Shown here one piece after another: positions 12,288-21,270 of a stretch of 64,000 nucleotides of DNA. Origin of the DNA: Acetomicrobium flavidum (lineage in GTDB: Bacteria; Synergistota; Synergistia; Synergistales; Acetomicrobiaceae); contig NZ_FSQZ01000001.1 of the NCBI RefSeq assembly GCF_900129645.1, forward strand, positions 620,001 through 684,000, in the 5' to 3' direction. The position numbers and the translations under genes are program-made. Numbering within the stretch: the first letter of the stretch is position 1; every line of letters begins with the position of its first letter. The notes under the pieces were generated by a model. The model saw only the letters and a program-made list of their open reading frames with translations, was not told where the DNA came from and ran no database searches.

Positions 12288-13767
12288 CGAGATCCCCTTC
12301 CCCTTCAAGCAAATTCACCTTATAGAGCGCCTGATCCAGCGTTCCTTGAAACTCGAGCCGATATTTTTCCCAACTTAAGTCCTTCGATTCAACCATAAAA
12401 ATGGCACGTTTGAATTCCTGGACCCATTGGGATAAAAAGTTTTCTCCTATATAGCGTGCTATAGCCGGGTGAGCCTCCAATATTAAGGCTTCCATCTTGC
12501 TGGACATTATCACCTTGCGCATGAAGCGTTTTATATCCATAGCGACGACATCTTCCTTCAACACCCACCCTGTGGTGGCACAAAAGGGGCACGGTCTCGT
12601 CATGTAAGATTTTAGGTCCGGCCTGGAACGCTTGCGGGTGATCTCCACCAAGCCCAGTTTGGTGACTCCATAGACCTTCGCCTTATTCCTGTCCCCCTTA
12701 AAAAGATCACCCAGGTAGTCGAGCAGCCTTTGTTTATCCTCGGCATAATCCATATCGATAAAATCAACGATAACTATGCCACCTATGGCTCTAAGCCTCA
12801 GCTGCTTAGCGATCTCCCTTGCCGCCTCCACGTTCGTGTCAATTATGGTGTGCCTCAAATCGCTGGTCCCCACATATTTTCCCGTATTGACATCTATGAC
12901 TGTCATGGCTTCCGTCTGATCTATGACCAAAAATCCGCCCGAGGGAAGCCAGAGCTTCCTTTCCAGGGCAGCGCTTATTTCCTTTTCTATGCCGTAATAT
13001 TCAAATATTGGGACATTTCTGGTGTAGAGTTCGACTGTAGGGCGACCTTGATCATGGGCATACCTTGACACGTAGTCTGATATCTGTTCATATTCTTTAG
13101 GGTCATCTACCACTATCTGAGATACGTTTCCGTCGAGTTCATCGCGCAGGACTCTGCCAAGCAGCCCGGCATCGCGATATAAAAGAGAAGGCGTAGGCAT
13201 TTTTGTCGCCAGGTTCGTTATTTCCGTCCATAGTTCAACGAGTTCCTCTATCTCTTCCTTTAGCGCCTCCTCGTCCACTCCGCTCGCTGCCGTTCGAACT
13301 ATCACTCCAAAATCAGAAGGGGCAAGTTGCCTTGCCAAGTCCTTCAAACGCTCCTTCTCATCGGCATCGTAGATACGCCGGGAAACGCCCACTTCGCGAG
13401 ATCCAGGAATCAGGACGACGTATCTTCCCGGCAAGGAAATTTTAGCCGTAACCCTAGGGCCCTTGCCCTTTCTTGCGACCTTTACGACTTGGACGATTAC
13501 TTCGCCGTTGGGCTTTACCTCGACGTTTTTGGCGTCGTCCAAGTACAGAAAGGCATTGCGTCCTTCACCAAGGTTAACGAAGGCCGCATTCATGCCCGGA
13601 AGGATGTTATCAACCCTGGCCTTATATATCTCTCCCGCCCTTTGCCTATCCCACATCCTTTCGGCAAAAAGCTCGACCAGATGCCCTCCTTCCATGATGG
13701 CCACACGAGCTTCCTCTGGATCGATGACGTTCGCTATGATACTTTTATCATCGCCGTTCAAAAGCAC
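12262..13767 (-). CDS. rng: ribonuclease G/E family endoribonuclease
   Basis: A single-strand-specific endoribonuclease for rRNA maturation and mRNA decay. The protein has 501 aa: an S1-like insert after about residue 40 (GEIYKARVDNILPGMNAAF), the catalytic DNase-I-like region with VIDVNTG and VIVDFIDMD supplying the metal-binding Asp residues, and the zinc-link C-x2-C in PCPFCATTG. It lacks the long C-terminal scaffold of RNase E, so RNase G is the better name. GTG start with GGGGGG upstream. It follows the radical SAM/DUF2344 pair, a neighbourhood seen in many bacteria. Confidence 0.95.
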   Translation of the reverse strand: MLLNGDDKSIIANVIDPEEARVAIMEGGHLVELFAERMWDRQRAGEIYKARVDNILPGMNAAFVNLGEGRNAFLYLDDAKNVEVKPNGEVIVQVVKVARKGKGPRVTAKISLPGRYVVLIPGSREVGVSRRIYDADEKERLKDLARQLAPSDFGVIVRTAASGVDEEALKEEIEELVELWTEITNLATKMPTPSLLYRDAGLLGRVLRDELDGNVSQIVVDDPKEYEQISDYVSRYAHDQGRPTVELYTRNVPIFEYYGIEKEISAALERKLWLPSGGFLVIDQTEAMTVIDVNTGKYVGTSDLRHTIIDTNVEAAREIAKQLRLRAIGGIVIVDFIDMDYAEDKQRLLDYLGDLFKGDRNKAKVYGVTKLGLVEITRKRSRPDLKSYMTRPCPFCATTGWVLKEDVVAMDIKRFMRKVIMSSKMEALILEAHPAIARYIGENFLSQWVQEFKRAIFMVESKDLSWEKYRLEFQGTLDQALYKVNLLEGEGDLVVHRADRP

Positions 13768-13782
13768 TACCCCCCAACGAAG

Positions 13783-14364
13783 TCACAAAAGCGAGATTAC
13801 CTCATGGCCGTCCCATCTTCCAAGCTTTGTCCTTACGATCCTTATGTCCCCCCAGGAGGAGATCACTCCTTCACTCGAAAGAAGCTTGACAAACATGGCA
13901 GGACTTGCCTCGTAAGGTTTAAGCATGATTACGTCAAGGCATTTTCCCACAGACGACGGACCAACCTTTTCAACGCGAGAACTAAGGATACCAACCGCAG
14001 CCTTCGACATTTCATTGACCTTAAAGCACAACAGATACTGGGCCCCATCGCAGGATTTGCTCAAGGATCTGCCATCCGCTCTACATGCCCTTTTTACCCT
14101 AAGACCCTCGGGAAGATAATCGTTTAGCCGATCCATGCAAGAAGGATCTTCCTCATCAAGCCAAAGGTCGGCCAGCTCGCACAGGGAAAACACCCCCACC
14201 GGCAAGGGCGGCCCTAAGCTTATCTTCGGATGAGGGGACATGCCCTCCGTAAAGGTTTGTCTTATGCCAGCCCTTCTCATGGACCTTGAAAACAGCGTGG
14301 GCATTTCCACGTGGGGTACAAAACACACAGGACCCAGCTTCTCGTAAAGGATTCTAACTATCAT
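13783..14364 (-). CDS. DUF2344 / TIGR03936 radical-SAM-linked protein
   Basis: A 193-residue member of the DUF2344 (TIGR03936) family of unknown biochemical function. Its genes nearly always sit beside, or are fused to, a TIGR03960 radical SAM gene, as here. The family opening is visible in LYEKLGPVCFVPHVEM, then FSRSMRRAGIRQTFTEGMSP HP, and KISLGPPLPVG. ATG at 14364 overlaps the end of the radical SAM gene by 11 bases, with GCGAGG upstream, so the two are probably translationally coupled. A role in RNA or ribosome maturation with Rng has been suggested by neighbourhood only. Confidence 0.85.
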   Translation of the reverse strand: MIVRILYEKLGPVCFVPHVEMPTLFSRSMRRAGIRQTFTEGMSPHPKISLGPPLPVGVFSLCELADLWLDEEDPSCMDRLNDYLPEGLRVKRACRADGRSLSKSCDGAQYLLCFKVNEMSKAAVGILSSRVEKVGPSSVGKCLDVIMLKPYEASPAMFVKLLSSEGVISSWGDIRIVRTKLGRWDGHEVISLL

Positions 14365-16153
14365 GGCCAGACCTCGCATCGAAACACACGCCCTGTAAGC
14401 CGCAACCGTTGCAGCCGTTCAGGCGGCAATCCCCAGTCAGTTCGCCCTTTAAGGCTTTGACGCGCTCAGACCACAGAAAGGCCTTTGTGACGCCGACGTC
14501 TACGTGATCCCAGGGAAGGACGTCGTCATAAGAAAGGGATTTTGACGCTATCTCGCAGGGATCCAGGTTACAATCCTCGAAGGCCTTCTGCCATAGGGAT
14601 ATGTCAAAAGTCTCACCCCATCCGTCAAATCGCGCACCATATTGCCAGGCTTTCTCTATGACGTTGCCAACTCTTTCATCGCCCCTTGCTATCACGGCTT
14701 CAATGAAGCTTTGGGTCGGTTCATGAAAGCTGACAGATATGTTCCTTTCCCTGAACTGGCTTTTAAGCCAAAGCCCTTTGCTTTTAAGGCTTTCAATGGA
14801 ATCTTGAGCCTCCCACTGAAAGGGCGTATGGGCCTTGGGAATAAACCCTGCAATCGAAGCCGATACGGAGGACCTTTTATTGTAACTTCTGCCTATGGAG
14901 TAAGCCAGGCGTATCACATCCACTATGCCACGAAGGTCCTCGTCGCATTCCGTGGGGAGCCCCATCATGAAGTAAAGCTTAACCTTATTCCAGCCAGCCT
15001 CAAAGACAGCCTTTAAGGTGTTTTCAATATCCTCCTCCGTAACGCCCTTGTTTATCACGTTCCTCAAGCGTTGGGTCCCAGCTTCAGGCGCAAAGGTCAA
15101 TCCCTTTTTTCTCATGCCTTCAAGCTTCAGGGCTATGTCGATGGCCTTGGGATCCATCCTTAGGCTTGGAAGGCTCAAAGTCACCCTGTTTTCGGTTAAA
15201 AAGGGGCCTAAATCGTCCAGGAGCTCTTCCAACCAGGGATAATCACAGGTAGAAAGGGACACCAATCCCAGCTCTTCATATCCGCTCCCAGTTATGATCC
15301 CTTCCGCTAATTGACCCACCTTCTTGGGATCCCTGTGGCGCACGGGCCGATAGATCATCCCGGCCTGACAGAACCTGCAACCCCTGGAGCAACCCCTAAA
15401 CACCTCCACTGATGCACGATCGTGGACTATCTTATCGGACGGCACCAAATAAGAGGTCGTTACAAACGCATCCTGCAGGGAGACAACCCTCCTCTTGACG
15501 CTTGACCGCAATCCCGTAACTGCCGGAACATAACATCCCTCAATCCTAGAAAGCAACTGAAGCTTTTCGAATCTTTTTAAAAAGCGAGCATCGAAGAGCA
15601 ATGACAGCATCTCCGCTATCAATTCCTCTCCGTCACCCATGCAAAAGACGTCAACGAAGGGAACGTAAGGGGCCGGAGCAAGGCTACCCGGTCCTCCCGC
15701 TATGATTATGGGGTCATCTTCCCCGCGATCCTCCGACCTCATCGGTATGAACGATAGATTAAGCATTGTCAGTATGTTCGTTGCATTAAGTTCGTATTGG
15801 AGCGTAAAGCCTATCAGATCGAAATCCTTTAAGGGGCGTTTCGCCTCCAGGGACCTCAATGGCTCGTTGTCTTGGACAAGCAAATTTTCCATATCGGGCC
15901 AGGGCGCGTAAACCCTGTCTACGTCTGCCACATCAAGGGATTTGATCAAGTAATACAGGATCTGGTAGCCCACGTAACTCATGCCTACCTCATATACATC
16001 GGGGTAGGCAAGACATATCTTCACCAAATCCTCTTGATCTCCTTTCGGCTTAAGGGTCCCCCATTCTTCGTCTATGTATCGAGAAGGTCGCCTTACGCGT
16101 GCAAGGTAGTCCCATTGTCTGTCCCAACGCAAATCAAAAGAAAGATCTTTCAT
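14354..16153 (-). CDS. TIGR03960-family radical SAM protein with B12-binding-like N-terminus
   Basis: A 599-residue radical SAM enzyme of the TIGR03960 family, substrate unknown. An N-terminal region resembling a cobalamin-binding domain (about 30-180) is followed by the radical SAM barrel with C-x3-C-x2-C in FRGCSRGCRFCQAG, which binds the 4Fe-4S cluster and SAM. More cysteines cluster at the very C-terminus (CRLNGCNGCGLQGVC), which could hold an auxiliary cluster. ATG at 16153 with GAGGGG spaced correctly; an upstream start at 16168 has no such site. Lies between rodA and the DUF2344 partner. Confidence 0.88.
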   Translation of the reverse strand: MKDLSFDLRWDRQWDYLARVRRPSRYIDEEWGTLKPKGDQEDLVKICLAYPDVYEVGMSYVGYQILYYLIKSLDVADVDRVYAPWPDMENLLVQDNEPLRSLEAKRPLKDFDLIGFTLQYELNATNILTMLNLSFIPMRSEDRGEDDPIIIAGGPGSLAPAPYVPFVDVFCMGDGEELIAEMLSLLFDARFLKRFEKLQLLSRIEGCYVPAVTGLRSSVKRRVVSLQDAFVTTSYLVPSDKIVHDRASVEVFRGCSRGCRFCQAGMIYRPVRHRDPKKVGQLAEGIITGSGYEELGLVSLSTCDYPWLEELLDDLGPFLTENRVTLSLPSLRMDPKAIDIALKLEGMRKKGLTFAPEAGTQRLRNVINKGVTEEDIENTLKAVFEAGWNKVKLYFMMGLPTECDEDLRGIVDVIRLAYSIGRSYNKRSSVSASIAGFIPKAHTPFQWEAQDSIESLKSKGLWLKSQFRERNISVSFHEPTQSFIEAVIARGDERVGNVIEKAWQYGARFDGWGETFDISLWQKAFEDCNLDPCEIASKSLSYDDVLPWDHVDVGVTKAFLWSERVKALKGELTGDCRLNGCNGCGLQGVCFDARSGHDS

Positions 16154-16194
16154 ATGATCCCCTCGCAAAAATTCGTCATTATTAGTTTATCTAG

Positions 16195-17292
16195 TTATTC
16201 GTATCTGGCGGGAATATCCAAGCAGGCGCTCAAAAGGAGGCCTAAGGCGCCACAAATCGCTATGAGAGAACTTCCTCCGTAGCTCATAAATGGCAGAGCA
16301 AGACCGGTTACAGGCATCAACCCCATGCTCATGCCCACGCTCTCAAACACATGAAAGGCCAGCCAGCCTGAAATCCCCCCCGCAAACACTTTAACCCTGA
16401 CATCCTTGCTCCTCAATGCTATGACGACGATCCTCCATATGAGAAGAGCAAACAAGGAAAGCACCGCCAAACTGCCGAGAAAGCCAAACTCTTCCGCAAA
16501 AACCCCGAATATGAAATCCGTATGCGGCTCCGGCAGAAATTGCAGCTTGCTCTGGGTTCCCTGCAAAAATCCCTTTCCGAGTATGCCTCCGGAGCCCACC
16601 GCTATGCGGGACTGTATAACGTTGTATCCTGCACCTAGAGGATCCAGGTTGGGATTTAAAAAAGTTAAAATCCTAAGCCTTTGATAATCCTTCAGGAACA
16701 TCCACATCACAGGAAGCGCCGCCAGGCCTAAAGCGAACATGGCCACAAAGTACCTTTTAGGCAAGCCGCTCAACCAGAGGCAGGATATGGTAATAACGCC
16801 ATACACTATGGACGTTCCGAGGTCGGGCTCCAACAACACTAGCACTCCACTTACACCGGCAAGGCACATGACTTTGAGCAGTTTTCTTAGACCGTTAGTC
16901 TCCTCTAGGGCCAAAAACCTGGCCAAAGTCAAGCACAACACCAGTTTGCCAATTTCGGAGGGTTGAAAGGCAAATCCGCTTATGTAAATCCACCTGTGCG
17001 AACCGCGCGTGGCATTCCCTAAGAGCAATAACACGACAAGGGCGAGCACTAGCCCGCCGTATAAGACGTAGGACCAGTCGAACATCCTCTTTATGCCCAG
17101 ATACAAAAACACGAGCATGACTACAGCTGCCACTAAACCGTTGATCAGCTGTCTTTCGACGTAAGCTGTTCCCTGACCGAAGGTAGCGCTATATATGGTC
17201 ATGACGCCAAGGACGTACAACGTTATGACGATCGCCAAAAGAGGCATATCGATCGCACTTAAGGCTTCAACCCATGAATTACGCTTTATCAT
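16195..17292 (-). CDS. rodA: rod-shape peptidoglycan polymerase RodA (SEDS family)
   Basis: A SEDS glycosyltransferase that polymerises lipid II for side-wall peptidoglycan together with PBP2. A multi-pass inner-membrane protein of 365 aa with about ten hydrophobic segments. The conserved loop GSGGILGKGFLQGTQ then FLPEPHTDFIFGVFAEEFG contains the catalytic Asp region, and PVTGLALPFMSYGGSS lies near the C-terminus. It follows minE by nine bases. Its partner PBP2 (mrdA) is encoded four genes upstream, so the elongasome genes share one cluster. Confidence 0.96.
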   Translation of the reverse strand: MIKRNSWVEALSAIDMPLLAIVITLYVLGVMTIYSATFGQGTAYVERQLINGLVAAVVMLVFLYLGIKRMFDWSYVLYGGLVLALVVLLLLGNATRGSHRWIYISGFAFQPSEIGKLVLCLTLARFLALEETNGLRKLLKVMCLAGVSGVLVLLEPDLGTSIVYGVITISCLWLSGLPKRYFVAMFALGLAALPVMWMFLKDYQRLRILTFLNPNLDPLGAGYNVIQSRIAVGSGGILGKGFLQGTQSKLQFLPEPHTDFIFGVFAEEFGFLGSLAVLSLFALLIWRIVVIALRSKDVRVKVFAGGISGWLAFHVFESVGMSMGLMPVTGLALPFMSYGGSSLIAICGALGLLLSACLDIPARYE

Positions 17293-17301
17293 CGTGGCAT
17301 T

Positions 17302-17574
17302 TTACTTTCTCGTCTGATATTGTCTCTTTACGTTTTTTACCGGTATGTTTGCCACCAAGGCGACAGTCCTGTCTTCCCTTTCAAGCCCTAACTCGATGTG
17401 TTCGTCGTCTACCTCGAGGTAGTTGCATATGACCCTTATCAACTCGACCCTGAGTTGATCCAAAAGCTCAGGGGCAAGGTCGGTCCTGTCGTGAATCAAG
17501 ACAAGCTGAAGCCGTTCCTTTGCCGCGTCTTTCGTCTTGCCTTTTCCAAACCATTTATCCCAGAAAAAAGCCAT
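17302..17574 (-). CDS. minE: cell division topological specificity factor MinE
   Basis: A 90-residue partner of MinD that stimulates its ATPase and drives pole-to-pole oscillation or a static gradient of MinCD. The N-terminal amphipathic membrane-binding segment is MAFFWDKWFGK, followed by the anti-MinCD region KERLQLVLIHDR and a C-terminal dimerisation domain (VELIRVICNYLEVDDEHIEL). Starts 23 bases after minD. Presence of MinE rather than DivIVA for site selection is typical of diderms and some Firmicutes. Confidence 0.95.
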   Translation of the reverse strand: MAFFWDKWFGKGKTKDAAKERLQLVLIHDRTDLAPELLDQLRVELIRVICNYLEVDDEHIELGLEREDRTVALVANIPVKNVKRQYQTRK

Positions 17575-17596
17575 GCCTCATGCCCCCAAATGTAAT

Positions 17597-18397
17597 TTAT
17601 ATGCCTAACATCCTTTTAATGCGCCCGAAGAAGCCCTTGTTGTTCAAATAATCGAGCTCGTTAAACGGAACCTTCTCTCCAAGGATGCGTCTGGCCAGGT
17701 TGTTAAAGGCCTTGGCGGCAGGACTGGCCGCCTCCAATGCCAGAGGTTCACCCTTGTTGGTGGAAGTTATCACGGCCTCATCCTCTGGAACGATGCCAAT
17801 GAGGTTCACTGACAGGATGTCGATCACATCTGAAATGTCCAGCATATCGCCCCTCTTAACCATCTTGGGCGACAGCCTGTTGATCACCAATGAAATGCTC
17901 TGTTTTTCCATGGATTCCAAAAGCCCTATTATACGATCTGCGTCCCTCACGGAGGATACGTCAGGCGTGGTAACGACAAGAGCCTCCTGTGCCGGGACTG
18001 CGGCGTTCCTAAACCCGCTTTCTATGCCGGCCGGGCTATCAATGAGGACGAAATCGAATTCATCGTAAAGCATGGAACAAAGGTCGCGCATCTGATCGGA
18101 CGTCACGGCATCCTTGGTCCTGGTTTGCGCTGCAGGAAGCAGGTATAGGTTTTCCACCCTTTTGTCGCGGACCAACGCCTGATTTAATTTGCATGTCCCT
18201 TCAATGACATCGACCAAGGTGTACACTACCCTGTTCTCGAGCCCCATCACGACGTCCAAGTTTCTCAAGCCAATATCGGCATCAATGGCGACGACCTTCA
18301 TGCCTATCTTCGCTAGCTCAACGGCAAGGTTTGCAGTTGTGGTGGTCTTGCCAACTCCCCCCTTACCTGAAGTTATTACTATAGTCCTAGCTGCCAA
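17597..18397 (-). CDS. minD: septum site-determining ATPase MinD
   Basis: A membrane-cycling ParA-type ATPase that recruits MinC to the membrane. 266 aa. The deviant Walker A is GKGGVGKTTTT (about 11-21), the switch region contains IDADIGLRNLD, Walker B is FVLIDSPAGIE, and the C-terminal amphipathic membrane-targeting helix is GFFGRIKRMLGI. The start is TTG with a purine-rich GGAGGCGGGGGAG just ahead. Co-encoded with minC and minE. Confidence 0.97.
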   Translation of the reverse strand: MAARTIVITSGKGGVGKTTTTANLAVELAKIGMKVVAIDADIGLRNLDVVMGLENRVVYTLVDVIEGTCKLNQALVRDKRVENLYLLPAAQTRTKDAVTSDQMRDLCSMLYDEFDFVLIDSPAGIESGFRNAAVPAQEALVVTTPDVSSVRDADRIIGLLESMEKQSISLVINRLSPKMVKRGDMLDISDVIDILSVNLIGIVPEDEAVITSTNKGEPLALEAASPAAKAFNNLARRILGEKVPFNELDYLNNKGFFGRIKRMLGI

Positions 18398-18422
18398 CTC
18401 CCCCGCCTCCCTAAAGATGCTA

Positions 18423-19067
18423 TCAAATCTCCTTAAATACGAGCATATTTTCCTCGGCGTAGATCAATACGGACTTGCCCCAATAGGAATTGTTCCTCTC
18501 GATGCTTGAGTATAGCTTGCCTATTCTAATCTGATTTGACTCGAAGACCCTTGCCAATATGTGGGCCTCCTCGTCTCCCTGACAACCGGCGTGTGCAACT
18601 CCCTGGAGCTTGCCCCATATCCAAATATTACCAGATGCCAAGACCTCCGAACCGTCATTGACGTTGCCAACGATAAAGATATCGCTATCATGTTCTACCT
18701 TTTGTCCGGACCTGATGGATTTGCATATAAACAAACCCCTGCTGTTTTGCAGGCTTGCGCCTGAACGTTGCTCCTCTATGTTAAAACCTGCGGCCCTTAA
18801 GACCTTTCTGGTGTATGTATCATACGATCTCCATATAGTCTTGGTCGCCCCTGAAGGCCATACCAGCTTTTTAAGTATAAACGATATTTCTTCTTCCTTG
18901 CTTTCTCTGCCCTGTAGATCTACAATCAAGGTACCGTCGCGCAATATGTGACCGATGTCTTTTAAAACTTCATCGCACATCCTTTCGAGCTCCATTATAT
19001 CCTTATCTTCGGGAATAACACAGCGAACGCCCTCTTTGGTCCCCTTTAAGATGATGTGCGATTCCAT
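18423..19067 (-). CDS. minC: septum site-determining protein MinC
   Basis: An FtsZ assembly inhibitor delivered by MinD. The 214-residue protein has a divergent N-terminal domain (about 1-100) and the typical right-handed beta-helix C-terminal domain (about 115-205) with SIRSGQKVEHDSDIFIVGNV, IWGKLQGVAHAG, and ANQIRIG-like ending NQIRIGKLYS. ATG at 19067 begins four bases after the mrdA stop, with AGGGGAG upstream; the reading frame is open further but that part lies within mrdA. Confidence 0.93.
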   Translation of the reverse strand: MESHIILKGTKEGVRCVIPEDKDIMELERMCDEVLKDIGHILRDGTLIVDLQGRESKEEEISFILKKLVWPSGATKTIWRSYDTYTRKVLRAAGFNIEEQRSGASLQNSRGLFICKSIRSGQKVEHDSDIFIVGNVNDGSEVLASGNIWIWGKLQGVAHAGCQGDEEAHILARVFESNQIRIGKLYSSIERNNSYWGKSVLIYAEENMLVFKEI

Positions 19068-19071
19068 GCCT

Positions 19072-20805
19072 TCACTCCCCTTTTTCCTTAAGCAAAAAGG
19101 CCAACATCTCCCCCGCCAAGGGGGCAACCCTTTTACCCCCCGACTCTCCTTCTTCAAGCAGCACCACGGCTACGTATTTAGGAGAGTCGGCCGGGGCATA
19201 GCCGACGAATAAAGCATCATTTTTGTACCTTGATGTTTGAGCTGTACCTGTCTTTCCTGCCACTTTGACGCCGTATGCTCCCGCTGCTCGTCCCGTACCT
19301 GACTTAACGACCTGTTCCAAGCCCTGCCTTACCACGCTCAAGACTTTTTCGTTCACTGGGATGCGCTCACCCAAAATGGGCTCGCCCTTGGAAAGCCTTG
19401 GCCTCGGAAGGAAACCACCGTTTGCCACTGCAGCGTAAGCTCTTGCTATCTGCATAGGAGTAGCCTGCACAAATCCTTGGCCTATGACGTAATTGGCAGT
19501 ATCGCCAAGATACCACGATTCTCCCCAGACAGCCTTTTTCCACTTGCGCCCTGCCAGGTTCCCGGCAGATTCTCCGGGGAGGGAAATCCCCGTAATCCTG
19601 CCGAATCCAAGCCGGTATGCCCACTTGGACAACGTGTCGATTCCCAGCTTTAACCCCACTTGGAAGAAAAACACATTGCAGGAATCCCTCAAGGCACCCA
19701 CAATGTTTTCGGTACCATGCCGCCTTACGCAGCGAAACGTCCTGTTGCCCACCTCCAGATATCCGGGACAAAAAAAGGTCGTATTGGGCGATATTACTCC
19801 TTCGGATAACCCGGCAACCGCCGCAACGATCTTGAAGGTGGAGGCCGGCGCATACAACCCACCTATAGCCCTGTTCATCATGGGATAAGTCGAGTCTTCG
19901 GTCAAGGCCTTCCACTCGAAATCCCTCAGGCCCCAACTCAAGGGGTTCGGATCGTAAGATGGCGAAGAGTAAAGCGCCACTACATCGCCATTGCTTACAT
20001 CCATCACCACGATAGCACCGCGCTTTCCCTCCAGCAAAGATGCAGCCTTTTGCTGGGCCATCAGGTCGATCGTAAGTTCTATATCTTCGCCCGGTACAGG
20101 CTTTTTGCGGTCCAGTTTCCGCACCAGCCTGCCTCTGGCATCAACCTCTATTGCCTCGCCCCCAGGCTGTCCCCGCAGTATTTCCTCAAATTTTATCTCA
20201 ACCCCGGCTTTGCCGATCTCGTCTCCGCCCTGATAGCCTTCGCCACCATATTTTTTCAATTCATCTTTATTGATGCTTCCCGTATATCCCACCACGTGCG
20301 CGGCAACGCTTCCGGCAGGATAGACGCGACGCCACTGTGAAACTGGCACCAATTCCTGGGGAAAATCGGGGTCGGCAACGATGGAAGACATTTGAGCCAA
20401 CGTCAAATTGTTGACCAAAGTCACCGACCGGTATGGAACGGTGTATCCTCCTTTCAATATCTCATTCAGTTCTTCGGGCGATCTCATGATGCCGTGTTTC
20501 CTTAAGAAAAAAGAAACCCTTGCGATAGTCTCGTCGCTTTGCATGGCAAGGGGATAGCCTTGGATTGAAAAGGTCCTTATGCTTACGGCCAAAGGAATCC
20601 CGTTGGCATCATAAATGGTCCCCCTCTGCGCGGCACGCCTGATGATCCTCAATCTGTTATCCGTGGCTAGCCTAATATAGTTATCGCCATGCAATACCTG
20701 AAATATGAACAAAGCGACGCCAAGCAAAGCAAATATCCCGAAGAGAAAATACATCCATCGCAGTAAACGCCTATCAATAACTATGGGAAGATCAATGCGC
20801 TTCAA
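19072..20805 (-). CDS. mrdA: penicillin-binding protein 2 (elongasome transpeptidase)
   Basis: A class B PBP that cross-links side-wall peptidoglycan with RodA. 577 aa. One N-terminal membrane anchor (about 14-36) is followed by a dimerisation/pedestal domain and the transpeptidase domain. The three active-site motifs are S-x-x-K in PASTFKIV, S-x-N in RDSCNVFF, and K-T-G in AGKTGTAQTS. TTG start, with the mreD stop immediately upstream. Situated between mreD and minC, joining elongation and division genes. Confidence 0.96.
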   Translation of the reverse strand: MKRIDLPIVIDRRLLRWMYFLFGIFALLGVALFIFQVLHGDNYIRLATDNRLRIIRRAAQRGTIYDANGIPLAVSIRTFSIQGYPLAMQSDETIARVSFFLRKHGIMRSPEELNEILKGGYTVPYRSVTLVNNLTLAQMSSIVADPDFPQELVPVSQWRRVYPAGSVAAHVVGYTGSINKDELKKYGGEGYQGGDEIGKAGVEIKFEEILRGQPGGEAIEVDARGRLVRKLDRKKPVPGEDIELTIDLMAQQKAASLLEGKRGAIVVMDVSNGDVVALYSSPSYDPNPLSWGLRDFEWKALTEDSTYPMMNRAIGGLYAPASTFKIVAAVAGLSEGVISPNTTFFCPGYLEVGNRTFRCVRRHGTENIVGALRDSCNVFFFQVGLKLGIDTLSKWAYRLGFGRITGISLPGESAGNLAGRKWKKAVWGESWYLGDTANYVIGQGFVQATPMQIARAYAAVANGGFLPRPRLSKGEPILGERIPVNEKVLSVVRQGLEQVVKSGTGRAAGAYGVKVAGKTGTAQTSRYKNDALFVGYAPADSPKYVAVVLLEEGESGGKRVAPLAGEMLAFLLKEKGE

Positions 20806-21270
20806 TCAATCAGTCACCCCGCGCAACAGGTAGGCACGCATTAGGAAGCACAGCAACAATGCCCCTATCTGTTTTACCATGAAGGGAACGCTTAGCAGGG
20901 ACGTCGAATCTTCATAAAGCGTTAATCCAATGGCAGAAGAACAAAGATGTGTTCCAAAGACAAGCACAATCGCCATGGCGGGCGTCCGTGCAGCCTTGGA
21001 TATGATCCTCCATAAAGCCTTAATCGCGACCAAAGAGCCTACGTACGACAGGGCCGTGAAACCCAAGGGAGATCCCCATCGCATATCCCACAGAAGCCCG
21101 CCAACGAAGGCTGCGATCAACAGGGATATATTGCTCCGCCTTTCCTCGATCAAGGACATCCCCAACATCAAGATATAGATATCGGGGACAACGGCTACGG
21201 GAGTGGCAAACACCTGCAGTATATCTTGAACCATCCACCATGCGGCTGCTATCAGCCATAAGGGATACAC
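20806..21270 (-). CDS. mreD: rod shape-determining membrane protein MreD
   Basis: A small polytopic membrane protein that links MreC to the cytoplasmic elongation machinery. 154 aa with four to five hydrophobic segments and the family feature AFVGGLLWDMRWGSPLGFTAL. GTG start with GGAGGT seven bases upstream; the mreC stop lies directly against the start. Sequence conservation in this family is low, so position between mreC and mrdA is strong support. Confidence 0.92.
   Translation of the reverse strand: MYPLWLIAAAWWMVQDILQVFATPVAVVPDIYILMLGMSLIEERRSNISLLIAAFVGGLLWDMRWGSPLGFTALSYVGSLVAIKALWRIISKAARTPAMAIVLVFGTHLCSSAIGLTLYEDSTSLLSVPFMVKQIGALLLCFLMRAYLLRGVTD

Noticed and set aside
13327-14127. 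A 266-codon plus-strand frame across the ends of rng and the DUF2344 gene
   Set aside because: Antisense to two well-supported genes, no ribosome site, no recognisable domains.
19367-19936. A 189-codon minus-strand frame inside mrdA
   Set aside because: It is an alternative frame of mrdA, which carries all three penicillin-binding motifs in the other frame.
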